Below, one piece after another: positions 35,283 to 44,509 of a stretch of 64,000 nucleotides of DNA; position 1 is the first letter of the stretch, and the number at the start of each line of letters is the position of its first letter. Source of the stretch: Mesotaenium endlicherianum (Eukaryota; Streptophyta; Zygnematophyceae; Zygnematales; Mesotaeniaceae). The stretch lies in assembly GCA_009602735.1 (NCBI GenBank), contig WELA01002734.1:1-64000 (forward strand), given 5' to 3'. Below the pieces are notes generated by a model. It was not told where the DNA came from. It saw only the letters and a program-made list of their open reading frames with translations, and searched no databases. A program made the position numbers and the translations under genes.

Positions 35283-37439
35283 ATGAAAAAATGCATTTGT
35301 ACCCTATTTTGTACCCTCCTGGTTTTTCTTGTAAACGCGCAGAGCGACCGGCAGATATTGCTGGAAACAAAAAATACTGCGCTGTTACTTTCCATTGGCG
35401 CTAACCAGCGCGTTACCCAATCTTATTTTGGTAAAAAACTACAACCGGCAGATTATGCTTTATTGAAAGGCGGCCGCGAAGTGTACCTCACGGCAGGTAT
35501 GGAAAATCAGAACGAACCCGCCGTACGGGTGGTGCATGCAGATGGCAACCCTTCACTGGAGCTGCAATATGTTGCTCACAAAACGATCAGTTCGGGTGGA
35601 GACAGCAGCACTACCGGCATTCTGCTGAGAGACCCGCAATATCCGTTCGAAGTAACTTTATATTATACGCTCTATTACAATGAAGATGTGATCAAGGCAT
35701 GGACCGAGATCAGGAACAATGAAAAGAAACCGGTACAACTTACCGCTTATGCATCTTCCCTCCTGCATTTCAATGCCAATGCTTATTGGCTCACACAGTT
35801 TCATGGCGATTGGGCGCGCGAAATGAATAAGGTAGAAGAGCCATTGAACAACGGCATCAAAACACTGGAAAGCAAACTGGGTACACGTAGCAACTTCTAC
35901 CAAACACAGGTATTTTTTGTTTCACTGGATAAGCCTTCTACTGAAACAGATGGCGAACTCATAGCAGGTACACTCAACTGGACCGGGAACTTCAGGTACA
36001 GTTTTGAAATTGATCAGCGCAACGGGTTGCGCGTATTGTCGGGCATCAATCCTTTTGCTTCAGAATATGCACTTCAACCGGCAGAAACTTTTACCACGCC
36101 TGCATTTCTTTTTACCTGGTCGGGAAATGGAAAAGGATTGGCTAGTCGCAACCTGCATAACTGGGCACGCAACTACGGTGTGATGGATGGCAATGGCAAC
36201 AGGATGGTATTGTTGAACAACTGGGAAGCTACGGATGTCAGGTTCAATGAAAACCGTTTGGTGGAATTGTTTGGTGAAGCAAAAAAATTAGGCACCGATC
36301 TGTTCCTGCTGGATGATGGATGGTTTGGTAACAAGTATCCGCGCAACGATGATAAAAACGGGCTGGGCGATTGGCAGGAAGACAAAGCGAAACTGCCGAG
36401 TGGGTTGGGTTACCTGGTGAAAGAAGCGGAGAAACAAGGCGTGAAATTCGGTATCTGGCTCGAACCCGAAATGGTCAATCCGAAAAGTGAACTTTACGAA
36501 CAGCATCCCGATTGGATATTGAAATTACCCAACAGGCCGGAAAATTATGGCCGCAATCAATTGGTACTCGATCTCACGAATCCCAAAGTGCAGGATTTTG
36601 TGTTCTCGATTGTAGACAATATGCTGACGAAAACACCCGGTATCGCTTTCATCAAATGGGATTGTAACCGCAGCATGACCAATGCCTGGTCGCCTTACCT
36701 GGGCAGCAGCCGGCAATCACAGTTGTATATTGAATACACACGGAGTTTCTACAAGGTCATGGATCGCATCCGTGCCAAATATCCCACATTGCCCATCATG
36801 CTATGCTCAGGTGGTGGTGGCAGAACCGATTATGGCGCGTTGAAATATTTTACGGAGTTCTGGCCCAGCGATAATACCGATCCACTCTCTCGCATTTATA
36901 TACAGTGGGGCTATTCTTATTTCTTTCCCGCCAATACCATGGCTGCGCATATTACCGGCATGGGTAAACAATCGTTGAAATACAAGACCGATGTTGCCAT
37001 GATGGGCAGGATGGGCTATGATATACGCACCAATAATTTCACGCCGCAGGAATTGCAGTTCAGCGAAGAAGCCGTGAAGACTTACAAACGCATCAGTCCG
37101 GTGATCTGGCGTGGCGATCTGTACCGGCTCGTTTCTCCTTATGAAAACAATCGCGCAGTGCTCATGTATGTAAGCAAGGATCAAAACCAGGCGATCTTAT
37201 TCAACTATCACCTGAACAGTACCCGCAGCGATGTATTCGGGAAAGTGCGGTTACAAGGACTTGATCCGAAGAAAAAATACCGCATCAGAGAGATCAACCT
37301 GTTTCCGGGTACTACGTCTGCAATGGCCGATCATGACAAAGTATTTTCGGGTGAATACCTGCTGCAGGCAGGCCTTAACCTGTCTGTAAGAACTACTCCC
37401 CTAACCAGTAACGTATATGAATTAACTGCGGAGCCATAA
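35283..37439 (+). CDS. GH36 alpha-galactosidase
   Basis: 718 residues from ATG 35283. A signal peptide ending at VNAQ is followed by the N-terminal beta-sandwich and the TIM barrel with LDDGWFG, KFGIWLEPEMV, the nucleophile Asp460 in FIKWDCNRSM, CSGGGGRTD, and the acid/base motif SDNTDPLSR (Asp530). It should remove terminal alpha-galactose in the periplasm. Length and motifs are complete. It is preceded by the AraC-type gene on the same strand. Confidence 0.96.
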   Translation: MKKCICTLFCTLLVFLVNAQSDRQILLETKNTALLLSIGANQRVTQSYFGKKLQPADYALLKGGREVYLTAGMENQNEPAVRVVHADGNPSLELQYVAHKTISSGGDSSTTGILLRDPQYPFEVTLYYTLYYNEDVIKAWTEIRNNEKKPVQLTAYASSLLHFNANAYWLTQFHGDWAREMNKVEEPLNNGIKTLESKLGTRSNFYQTQVFFVSLDKPSTETDGELIAGTLNWTGNFRYSFEIDQRNGLRVLSGINPFASEYALQPAETFTTPAFLFTWSGNGKGLASRNLHNWARNYGVMDGNGNRMVLLNNWEATDVRFNENRLVELFGEAKKLGTDLFLLDDGWFGNKYPRNDDKNGLGDWQEDKAKLPSGLGYLVKEAEKQGVKFGIWLEPEMVNPKSELYEQHPDWILKLPNRPENYGRNQLVLDLTNPKVQDFVFSIVDNMLTKTPGIAFIKWDCNRSMTNAWSPYLGSSRQSQLYIEYTRSFYKVMDRIRAKYPTLPIMLCSGGGGRTDYGALKYFTEFWPSDNTDPLSRIYIQWGYSYFFPANTMAAHITGMGKQSLKYKTDVAMMGRMGYDIRTNNFTPQELQFSEEAVKTYKRISPVIWRGDLYRLVSPYENNRAVLMYVSKDQNQAILFNYHLNSTRSDVFGKVRLQGLDPKKKYRIREINLFPGTTSAMADHDKVFSGEYLLQAGLNLSVRTTPLTSNVYELTAEP

Positions 37440-37480
37440 ATTTGTATTTTTCATTATATTTAGCTATTCAATAATACTTC

Positions 37481-38296
37481 ATGAAACAATTATTCTTTCT
37501 TCTGCTGGCGATGGCAACAGGTACCTGTTTTGCACAACAGCATAAACTTGAAAAGATTTGGGAAACTGATACGGTAGTAGCTGTACCGGAATCTGTATTG
37601 CCTGTTGGCGATATTTTGTATGTCTCGCAGATAGATGGAGCCCCCTGGACAGCCGATGGTAAAGGGGGAGTAGCCAAGATTGATAAGGATGGAAAGATCA
37701 TTGACCTTCACTGGATAACCGGTCTCAATGCCCCTAAGGGATTGGGTATTTATCAAAACCGTTTATATGTAGCAGATATTTCTGATGTAGTGGTTATCAA
37801 TATCAAAAAAGGAAAAGTAGAAAAAAAGATCCGTGTTGCCGATGCCAACGGATTGAATGATATCACCGTAACCGATAAAGGCGTTGTGTTTGTCTCTGAT
37901 ACGAAACAAAGCAAAGTATGGCGCATTGAGAATGATGTACCGGCCTTGTACCTCGATGGCATGAAGAGTGCAAATGGACTCAAAGTTGTCAAAGATGGAC
38001 TGGTAATAGGCGCCGGCAAGGACTTTCTAAAAGCCGACGCGCAAAAAAAGGTTACAAAAATTGCCGATGTTCCCCAACCCATCGATGGTATTGAGCCGGT
38101 AGGCAATGGCGATTTTATTGTAACCGCATGGAGCGGATGGGTATTTTATGTATATGCCAATGGCACCGTTGAGACTTTATTGGAAACACACGAACAAAAA
38201 AAGAATACGGCCGATATTGGCTATGACCCGGTTAAGCGGATCGTATATATTCCTTCCTTCAATGGCAAAACAGTAGCGGCTTACAAGCTGTTATGA
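37481..38296 (+). CDS. Exported SMP-30/NHL-type beta-propeller protein
   Basis: 271 residues with a signal peptide ending at CFAQQ. Repeats such as GVAKIDKDGKIIDLHW, APKGLGIYQNRLYVADI and NGLNDITVTDKGVVFVSD show a six-bladed propeller like SMP-30/gluconolactonase proteins. The exact substrate is unclear; sugar lactone hydrolysis is possible. It overlaps the convergent sterol-desaturase-like gene by 16 bp. Confidence 0.78.
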   Translation: MKQLFFLLLAMATGTCFAQQHKLEKIWETDTVVAVPESVLPVGDILYVSQIDGAPWTADGKGGVAKIDKDGKIIDLHWITGLNAPKGLGIYQNRLYVADISDVVVINIKKGKVEKKIRVADANGLNDITVTDKGVVFVSDTKQSKVWRIENDVPALYLDGMKSANGLKVVKDGLVIGAGKDFLKADAQKKVTKIADVPQPIDGIEPVGNGDFIVTAWSGWVFYVYANGTVETLLETHEQKKNTADIGYDPVKRIVYIPSFNGKTVAAYKLL

Positions 38297-39282
38297 TTTT
38301 GCTGCTCATGCATATAGGCGTCCCTGGTTACCCTGGCTGTTTTATGCGAACCGGTATGGCTCCATCCCGGCGGCATGATGATGTATAGTAATTTATTTTT
38401 TATGCCCGGGGCTTTTACTACATCTTTCCACAAACAAATGATCTCGCCAAAATAAGCATCCCATAAACTGTTCGGGTTCATCTCGCGGGTAATGCCGTAT
38501 TCTATTTTAACATCACACTGCTCTTGCTGGTAAGTCTTGAATACTTTATCCCAAATATTCAGCAGGTTGCAAAAATTGGTATCCATATATAATGGATTGC
38601 GTGCATGGTGTACGCGATGATGCGAAGGGGTTAACAATATTTTGTTGAATATACCCAGCCTGGCATCTTTCATTATATTCTCCCCGATATGAATAAATGA
38701 GCCCCAGAAACCATCTATAAACATGATCAGGAACAGCATGGGCGGATTCACACCCATAATAATACAGATGGAAGTGCGTATCACATCTGCATAAGGCGCT
38801 TCCAAAAAGAAATGTGCGAAGTTCACGAAAAGGTTCATCTGCTGCGGCGCATGGTGGGTAGAATGCAGGCACCACAACAGTCGTACCTTATGCGCCAGGA
38901 AATGATAGACAAAGTGGGCTAACTCCCATACAATATAACCATACAGCAACCAGTACCAGGTAAACGATGTTTTTACGATTGCCCATTTCCCAAAAAGGCC
39001 GATACAAAAACTGACAGCTGCTATTGAAATAAAACGGGATAAAAACCGGTTCAGTACAAATACCAGGAACGGAACTTTATAGTCTTCTATCCTGAATCGT
39101 TTATACACAACCGCCCTGATTATTTCTATGATCAATAAGAGCGGAATAAGCGGGTAAATGAAATTGGCAATTCCATCGAATGTTGAGAGCGAGGAGTAAT
39201 CGCCTTTTTTAACCATTTCTATAATACCTCCCAGGCCCAGGAAACCAATCAATTCCTGGTAAAGGATTTCAAATACTTTCAT
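38281..39282 (-). CDS. Sterol desaturase / fatty acid hydroxylase family membrane protein
   Basis: 333 residues with about five membrane helices. The diiron histidine boxes are visible: HFVYHFLAHK, CLHSTHHAPQ and HHRVHHARNP. The family hydroxylates or desaturates lipids. Substrate is unknown. It lies within the glycosidase region but has no evident link to it. Confidence 0.9.
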   Translation of the reverse strand: MKVFEILYQELIGFLGLGGIIEMVKKGDYSSLSTFDGIANFIYPLIPLLLIIEIIRAVVYKRFRIEDYKVPFLVFVLNRFLSRFISIAAVSFCIGLFGKWAIVKTSFTWYWLLYGYIVWELAHFVYHFLAHKVRLLWCLHSTHHAPQQMNLFVNFAHFFLEAPYADVIRTSICIIMGVNPPMLFLIMFIDGFWGSFIHIGENIMKDARLGIFNKILLTPSHHRVHHARNPLYMDTNFCNLLNIWDKVFKTYQQEQCDVKIEYGITREMNPNSLWDAYFGEIICLWKDVVKAPGIKNKLLYIIMPPGWSHTGSHKTARVTRDAYMHEQQNHNSL

Positions 39283-39327
39283 ACGGCAATCGTTGTATTA
39301 ATGAATCGTAAGTTACATCCTTATTGT

Positions 39328-41379
39328 TTACAATTTTACCTCTTGTGTGGCCCCATCCTTTATTGTGTATTGTTTAACTGCATTTCCTTGTTTTACCATA
39401 ATCGCTAAGCGCTCGCCGGACAACCTTGTAATCTCCAGGTCAAATACATGCCCGAACGCATGAACATTGCGCAAAGCCATACGATCCCATCCTGCCGGTA
39501 TACTGGGGCGTATGTCAAAGCTGTTGAATCCTGTTGGGCGCATGCCAAACATTCCTTCTGTATAAATGCGGCAATACAAACCGCTTTCGGCAGCAAGGTG
39601 TCGCTGGTTCCCTTCGGGGTATGCTTCTACCGCGTAAGGCACGTGTTCGCCCAATAGTCTCCTGCGTGAAAAATATTCCAGGAAAGGGAAAGCTTTCCCG
39701 GTGGCACCTGCTGCAAATGCGCCGCGCAGTCCGTATAAAGTAGAGCGGTCCCAGAAAGTTTTATCACCTGCCAGTGTAGCCAATCCATCTGCAGTCCATA
39801 ATCGCGGTGAGAAGAGCGCTTCAATGGTACCTTCTTTCCTGTCGAAAATATCCATTACCAGCGGCGTGGTGATCCAGGCACGCAGGGTATCGTTGCCTTC
39901 GTAATAACGATAGGTCTTATATCCTTCCACCGTTGCACCGAAATACAATTCAATATTCGAACGCAAAGCTGTTGCCTGTGATTCGTATATTTTGAGTTGC
40001 GCAAGCGGTATATGCAGTTCCCTGCCCAACATAACGGCCGACCGCAATGCATCGTAATACAAAGAGCTGGTGTTGAGGTTGGCTTTGCCGGCGGGGAAAC
40101 GCCCTTCCAATTCATCACTGTTGCTTTTCACTACTCCTTGATCATTCAATTGGCGTTTCAGGTATTCGAGGCACCATTCTATCAAAGGCCATAACACCCT
40201 GGCGCTATCGGCATTTCCATTGGCCAGTGCATAACGGCCAGCGCCATAAGCAATCATCGCCATATCTCCCCTGTCTTTCGCTCCATGCCATGTGGCATCT
40301 CCTTCCGCAATGATGGAACTGGGAATGGGTTGATATTCCGGATTGATGTAACGGGCGAACAAACGGAAAGCATTCATAGCAGAACGGTTGCCAATATCAT
40401 CTCCAAGGAAAGCAAAAAAAGGGTTGACGTATTCAGCCTGGTCATTGGCCCAGATGGCTGCATAATAACGCAATCCGCCGGGACCGTGCATATACCCTCC
40501 CTTTGTATTATAAATACTTTCGGTAGCCCTGATCTTGGCAAAAGCGAAAGCTGTATTCAACAAACGATCGGGTGTTTCCAGCACCAGTTTCGATATGATC
40601 TGGTTTACCCTGTTTCTCTGCATCTGTTCTTCCTGGTCAACATTGATGGCCAGCGGTTGTGCCGATCCTTTTGTGGCTTCATAACTAATGGCAAAGACCA
40701 CACTATCGCCCGGCTGCACTGTTTTCAATCCATCGCCAATGGTAGATACGATGAAATGATGCGGTCCGCCCGTGGTCCTTTCTGCAGCAGGCCTGCTTTC
40801 CCTGTGCAGGTATTCCATTTCAATTTTGGCTGCTTGTTTACCTTCATTGATGAATACCATTTTTTCAATGGCCATTGGTTTATCTACCGAAGGAAAATAA
40901 ATCCTTTTCAGCCGGATACCGTCTTTGCCCACCATGCTTTCTATTTCCATGATACCCTTGTGTGTGATGCGTATTACTTTTTCCGGCAAATCGGGCACAA
41001 CAGCAGCATTGTATACACCCGATCTAAGCATGCGGTTATTGATGTAGATACGCGGCAGGTCATTGTCTTCCACATTGTACATCATGTGGGCAATGGTTTG
41101 CACAGGCAACAAACGGCTCGATGGAAATACCAGGGTACGCGAAAGAACCGGCCGGTAATTACTGTCCACACCATACCGCATCCAGAGCGCTACTTTTTCT
41201 CCGCCCATCTCGATGTGATCATTGTGGGGCAATCGTCCATCCACCACCCATTCAATGCTACCCTCAGGTGTGATCTTCCACCGGTCTTGCTGTTGTGTCA
41301 GGAGCATCATCTGTGCCCTGGCGAAAAAGGAGCCGCACATCAATGCAGCTGCCAGTAGTGTTCTGTTGAATCGCATCAT
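39328..41379 (-). CDS. Exported six-hairpin glycosidase-like protein
   Basis: 683 residues with a signal peptide ending at FARAQ. An N-terminal beta-rich half precedes an (alpha/alpha)6-barrel-like C-terminal half with YYAAIWANDQAEYVNP, KSNSDELEGRFPAGKANLNT and HVPYAVEAYPEGNQRHL. The layout is like GH63/GH78/GH94-type enzymes, but I cannot assign a family. A shared 18-bp motif and a TATATTTG element lie upstream. Confidence 0.7.
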   Translation of the reverse strand: MMRFNRTLLAAALMCGSFFARAQMMLLTQQQDRWKITPEGSIEWVVDGRLPHNDHIEMGGEKVALWMRYGVDSNYRPVLSRTLVFPSSRLLPVQTIAHMMYNVEDNDLPRIYINNRMLRSGVYNAAVVPDLPEKVIRITHKGIMEIESMVGKDGIRLKRIYFPSVDKPMAIEKMVFINEGKQAAKIEMEYLHRESRPAAERTTGGPHHFIVSTIGDGLKTVQPGDSVVFAISYEATKGSAQPLAINVDQEEQMQRNRVNQIISKLVLETPDRLLNTAFAFAKIRATESIYNTKGGYMHGPGGLRYYAAIWANDQAEYVNPFFAFLGDDIGNRSAMNAFRLFARYINPEYQPIPSSIIAEGDATWHGAKDRGDMAMIAYGAGRYALANGNADSARVLWPLIEWCLEYLKRQLNDQGVVKSNSDELEGRFPAGKANLNTSSLYYDALRSAVMLGRELHIPLAQLKIYESQATALRSNIELYFGATVEGYKTYRYYEGNDTLRAWITTPLVMDIFDRKEGTIEALFSPRLWTADGLATLAGDKTFWDRSTLYGLRGAFAAGATGKAFPFLEYFSRRRLLGEHVPYAVEAYPEGNQRHLAAESGLYCRIYTEGMFGMRPTGFNSFDIRPSIPAGWDRMALRNVHAFGHVFDLEITRLSGERLAIMVKQGNAVKQYTIKDGATQEVKL

Positions 41380-41406
41380 CTTTATTTATTTGATTGAGCC
41401 TTCTCA

Positions 41407-41414
41407 CAAATATA
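41407..41414 (-). promoter_or_regulatory. TAnnTTTG promoter element of the six-hairpin glycosidase gene
   Basis: The reverse strand reads TATATTTG, an exact -7 element, about 28 nt before the start codon. No TTTG is present 21 nt further upstream, which would fit a promoter that needs an activator. The shared 18-bp motif starts 47 nt upstream. Confidence 0.6.
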
Positions 41415-41460
41415 ACGGGTTCTTCATACCAGTCAGGCGAAAGCTATTGCGTTAGCCATC

Positions 41461-41478
41461 TATTCAGCAATTCTGGCA
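41461..41478 (-). promoter_or_regulatory. Shared 18-bp motif, copy upstream of six-hairpin glycosidase
   Basis: The + strand TATTCAGCAATTCTGGCA is identical over 18 bp to the copy at 44368-44385. It is 82 bp before the glycosidase start. The flank TTAGCCATC also resembles the flank of the 47866 copy. On the coding strand it contains GAAT, four bases, GAAT. Confidence 0.6.
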
Positions 41479-41560
41479 TGGCCTTCTGCAATCGTCTTTT
41501 CCTGTTTATCTTAGACCATCTAAATTCCTTGCTGTCACCATTACTTATCAAAATCATTTT

Positions 41561-43084
41561 ATGATCTTCAGACAGCTTGCCCGGGCAGCCTGCATTTGTT
41601 GCAGCATCCTATCCACTTCTTTTATTACCCTTGATACAGGTAGCCATTCATCATCAAAATTTGTCAAACTCAATGCAGACGGCAGTCTTGTGTACATGCC
41701 GGATGAAAAAGGAAATACCATTCCCGATTTCAGTCGTGTTGGTTTTTATGGTGGCGACCGGTCTATTCCTAATATACCAATAGTAAAAACCATCAGCGCT
41801 ACCGGTGCCGATGATCAGCAGTTGATCCAACAGGCCATTGATGAAGTGAGCAACCGGCCGCTTGATGCTACTGGTTTTCGTGGCGCTATTTTATTGAAGC
41901 GGGGATTGTATAAGATTGCCACTTCCCTCCGACTGGAAGCAAGCGGCGTAATACTAAGAGGCGAAGGCAACACAGAAAACGGCACCAGGATACAACTTAC
42001 AGCAGCCACACAAATGCCTTTGTTGCGTGTTACCGGATCAGGCACACCGCGTGAGATACCCGGCACCAGAACACAGGTTACAGACAATTATGTTCCGGCC
42101 GGCACTCATTCGTTGACTGTTTCAGACGCTACGCGTTACAAGGCCGGTGACAAGGTCATGGTGTTTCGTCCCGCAACCAGGCAATGGATACAAGACCTCA
42201 AAATGGACCAGATTGAGGGAAGAGATGGCACGAAGCAATGGCAACCGGATGAATATAATTTGTCGTTCGAAAGGGTGATCACAAAGATCGAAGGCAATAA
42301 GGTATTTATAGACAACCCCATCGTTATGCCAATGGAACCAAAATATGGTGCTCCCATCATCTTCAAATATGAATTTTCCAAACGCATCAACCATGTGGGT
42401 ATTGAACAACTGTTTTTTCAAAGCGATTATAGCAGCGATACCGCCGAAAACCATGGATGGCAGGCCATCTTATGCGACAGGATCGAAAACAGTTGGATAA
42501 GAAATGTTAGTTCCAGGTATTTTGGTTATGCTTGTGTTGAGCTTGGCAGCCTTGCCAAACATATTTCCGTATTGAACTCGAACTGCCTGGATGCCAAATC
42601 AATTATCACAGGAGGCCGCCGGTATTCTTTTTGTAACAATGGCCAGTTGAACCTGTTCATGAATTGCCATACCACCGAAGGCCGGCATGATTTTGTAACA
42701 GGTGCGCGCGTTTGCGGCCCCAATGTGTTTTACAACTGCACGGCGCAGCAAACACATGCCGATATTGGTCCGCACCACCGTTGGGCCAGCGGCACTTTAT
42801 ACGACAATATTGTTACCGATGGAGAGATCAATGTGCAGGACAGGGGCAATTATGGCAGCGGGCATGGCTGGGCCGGTGTTACTCAAATCGTATGGAACTG
42901 TACTGCTAAAAATGCGGCCGTACAAAGCCCGTGGGTATCCGGAAAAAATTATTGTATCGGATTGAAAGGAAAAAAATCAACAGGGCGGTTTAAAGACAGG
43001 CCCGATGGAGAATGGGAATTGATGAACCAGACTGCTGAACCTGCTTCATTGTATATGGCGCAACTCAAAGCAAGGCAACGCTAA
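41561..43084 (+). CDS. Right-handed beta-helix protein (pectate-lyase-superfamily type)
   Basis: 507 residues with a hydrophobic N-terminal leader. The segment GADDQQLIQQAIDEVSN and FRGAILLKRGLYKIATSLRL is the typical start of pectate-lyase-superfamily beta-helices, followed by repeated turns with N-rich ladders (NCHTTEGRHDFVTGARV, NVFYNCTAQQTHADIG). It could be a lyase or a hydrolase acting on polysaccharide; the catalytic residues cannot be named. It shares a terminator with the convergent GH105 gene. Confidence 0.75.
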   Translation: MIFRQLARAACICCSILSTSFITLDTGSHSSSKFVKLNADGSLVYMPDEKGNTIPDFSRVGFYGGDRSIPNIPIVKTISATGADDQQLIQQAIDEVSNRPLDATGFRGAILLKRGLYKIATSLRLEASGVILRGEGNTENGTRIQLTAATQMPLLRVTGSGTPREIPGTRTQVTDNYVPAGTHSLTVSDATRYKAGDKVMVFRPATRQWIQDLKMDQIEGRDGTKQWQPDEYNLSFERVITKIEGNKVFIDNPIVMPMEPKYGAPIIFKYEFSKRINHVGIEQLFFQSDYSSDTAENHGWQAILCDRIENSWIRNVSSRYFGYACVELGSLAKHISVLNSNCLDAKSIITGGRRYSFCNNGQLNLFMNCHTTEGRHDFVTGARVCGPNVFYNCTAQQTHADIGPHHRWASGTLYDNIVTDGEINVQDRGNYGSGHGWAGVTQIVWNCTAKNAAVQSPWVSGKNYCIGLKGKKSTGRFKDRPDGEWELMNQTAEPASLYMAQLKARQR

Positions 43085-43122
43085 AAAAGCGCCCACCATT
43101 TTAAAGAGGTGGGCGCTTTTTT
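43083..43122. terminator. Bidirectional intrinsic terminator
   Basis: A 15-bp perfect stem (43083-43097 with 43108-43122; core GCGCCCACC/GGTGGGCGC) with A-runs on the left and T-runs on the right. It serves both the beta-helix gene and the convergent GH105 gene; the stop codon of each lies in or at an arm. Confidence 0.92.
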
Positions 43123-44276
43123 TATTTTCTAAGTAATGCCGTAGCGCACCACAGTATCGGTGCCTGTCCGTGTAAATCACCTGTGTTCTTCTTACGATCT
43201 AGGTAGTATTGCCGGCTGTTCTTTTTATTGGTGCCTTCGCATACATCGGTGATATCATTATCAGCATTGATGTATTTGATCAATGCGAGCCATCCTTTGC
43301 GTGCCGCGGGGCCATAAGTGGTTTTATCGAGCCAGCCTTCTTTCACACCCGTAATGAATGCAAAAGTGAACATGCCCGTACAGGATGTTTCCGGCCATGA
43401 TTCGGCATCATCGATCAGTTGCCGCCACATACCATCACTTGCCTGGTATTGTAGCAGAGAAGCCATCATTGCTTGATAGCCTTGCATGATGCGGGTCCTG
43501 TTGGGATTATTTTTAGGCACTGAACGCAGCATTTCACTCATACCAACAGCCATCCAGCCATTGCCCCTGCCCCAGAAAAAAGGCACGTCGGGTACATGAT
43601 AAAACAGGCCATTGGGTCTTTGTAACGAATCGAGATAAAAAACCATTTCTGTTGCCGCATGTTCGATATAGCTTTTATCGCCGGTGGCCCTGTACGCCTG
43701 CGCCTGCAATGCAGTGATCATGAACATGTCATCGATCCACAAACGTGTTTGCCAGCTAAGACCCTTTGCATAAAAACGGCGCGCCTCTGCATTCACCCGG
43801 GGGCCTTCCGGTGTACCCCATTGTTTATCTGCAATCTGCTTGCCCAGGTTGAGGTACTTCTGTTCTTTTGTTTGCATGTACAGTTCCAACGGAACAGCGC
43901 CAAAGACTGAATAATCTACATGATCCGGTTTAGGGATCAGTGTATCGCTGCTGCCGAAAAGCGGCTCAAAACGTTCAGCAAGCTGCTGCAATAAATGGGT
44001 GTCTTTAGTTTCTTTTGCAAAAGTCAATGCACCATACCAGGTGCAGGTCTCCGGGTAAGTGATGTACCTCGGCGGAGTGGGTCTTCCAAAATTGGTATGC
44101 GGTGTTGCAACAAAATGAGCGGCTATCTTTTGTCCTATTGCTGCCGGACCTTCTCCTTCAGGAAAATTTTTCAGATCGGCGCTCTCCTTTTTTTGCGCCG
44201 CTGCCTGATCGAAGCCATAAGCAACCTGTACAGCTGCAAAAGCGATCATGACATACCTGTTCAATTTTGATTTCAT
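43122..44276 (-). CDS. GH105 unsaturated rhamnogalacturonyl/uronyl hydrolase
   Basis: 384 residues from ATG 44276, with a signal peptide ending near QAAAQ. The barrel motifs TRLWIDDMFMITALQAQAY (catalytic Asp) and FFWGRGNGWMAVGMSEML are typical of GH105. It removes the unsaturated uronic acid left by polysaccharide lyases. The longer frame to 44399 only covers the promoter region. A shared 18-bp motif lies 92 bp upstream. Confidence 0.94.
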   Translation of the reverse strand: MKSKLNRYVMIAFAAVQVAYGFDQAAAQKKESADLKNFPEGEGPAAIGQKIAAHFVATPHTNFGRPTPPRYITYPETCTWYGALTFAKETKDTHLLQQLAERFEPLFGSSDTLIPKPDHVDYSVFGAVPLELYMQTKEQKYLNLGKQIADKQWGTPEGPRVNAEARRFYAKGLSWQTRLWIDDMFMITALQAQAYRATGDKSYIEHAATEMVFYLDSLQRPNGLFYHVPDVPFFWGRGNGWMAVGMSEMLRSVPKNNPNRTRIMQGYQAMMASLLQYQASDGMWRQLIDDAESWPETSCTGMFTFAFITGVKEGWLDKTTYGPAARKGWLALIKYINADNDITDVCEGTNKKNSRQYYLDRKKNTGDLHGQAPILWCATALLRK

Positions 44277-44367
44277 AAACAGATGGGTTTTATGTTGATG
44301 ATTGATCCGCTGATCATCTGCAATAGAATAAGAAATCATGAGCATTCCGGTGACAGGATTGTCAAAA

Positions 44368-44385
44368 TATTCAGCAATTCTGGCA
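44368..44385 (-). promoter_or_regulatory. Shared 18-bp motif, copy upstream of GH105
   Basis: The + strand TATTCAGCAATTCTGGCA is identical to the copy at 41461-41478, 92 bp before the GH105 start. A weak -7-like element (reverse strand TTCTATTG, 44321-44328) follows 40 nt downstream. It lies in the 233-bp divergent gap before the PQQ dehydrogenase gene. Confidence 0.6.
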
Positions 44386-44509
44386 AAACCATTGAACAAA
44401 AAAGTAATACTTCATTCACAATCTTAGCATAAATTAGTGCCTCGATAAATCGATTTTGCCTGCTATTGCAGTCAAACGAGCTGACCTATTGCAAACAAAA
44501 AAAATACCG

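Noticed and set aside
40285-41358. Long + strand frame (357 residues) antisense to the six-hairpin glycosidase
   Set aside because: The - strand gene has a signal peptide, a promoter element and barrel motifs; the antisense frame has low-complexity His/Cys-rich composition and no recognisable domain.
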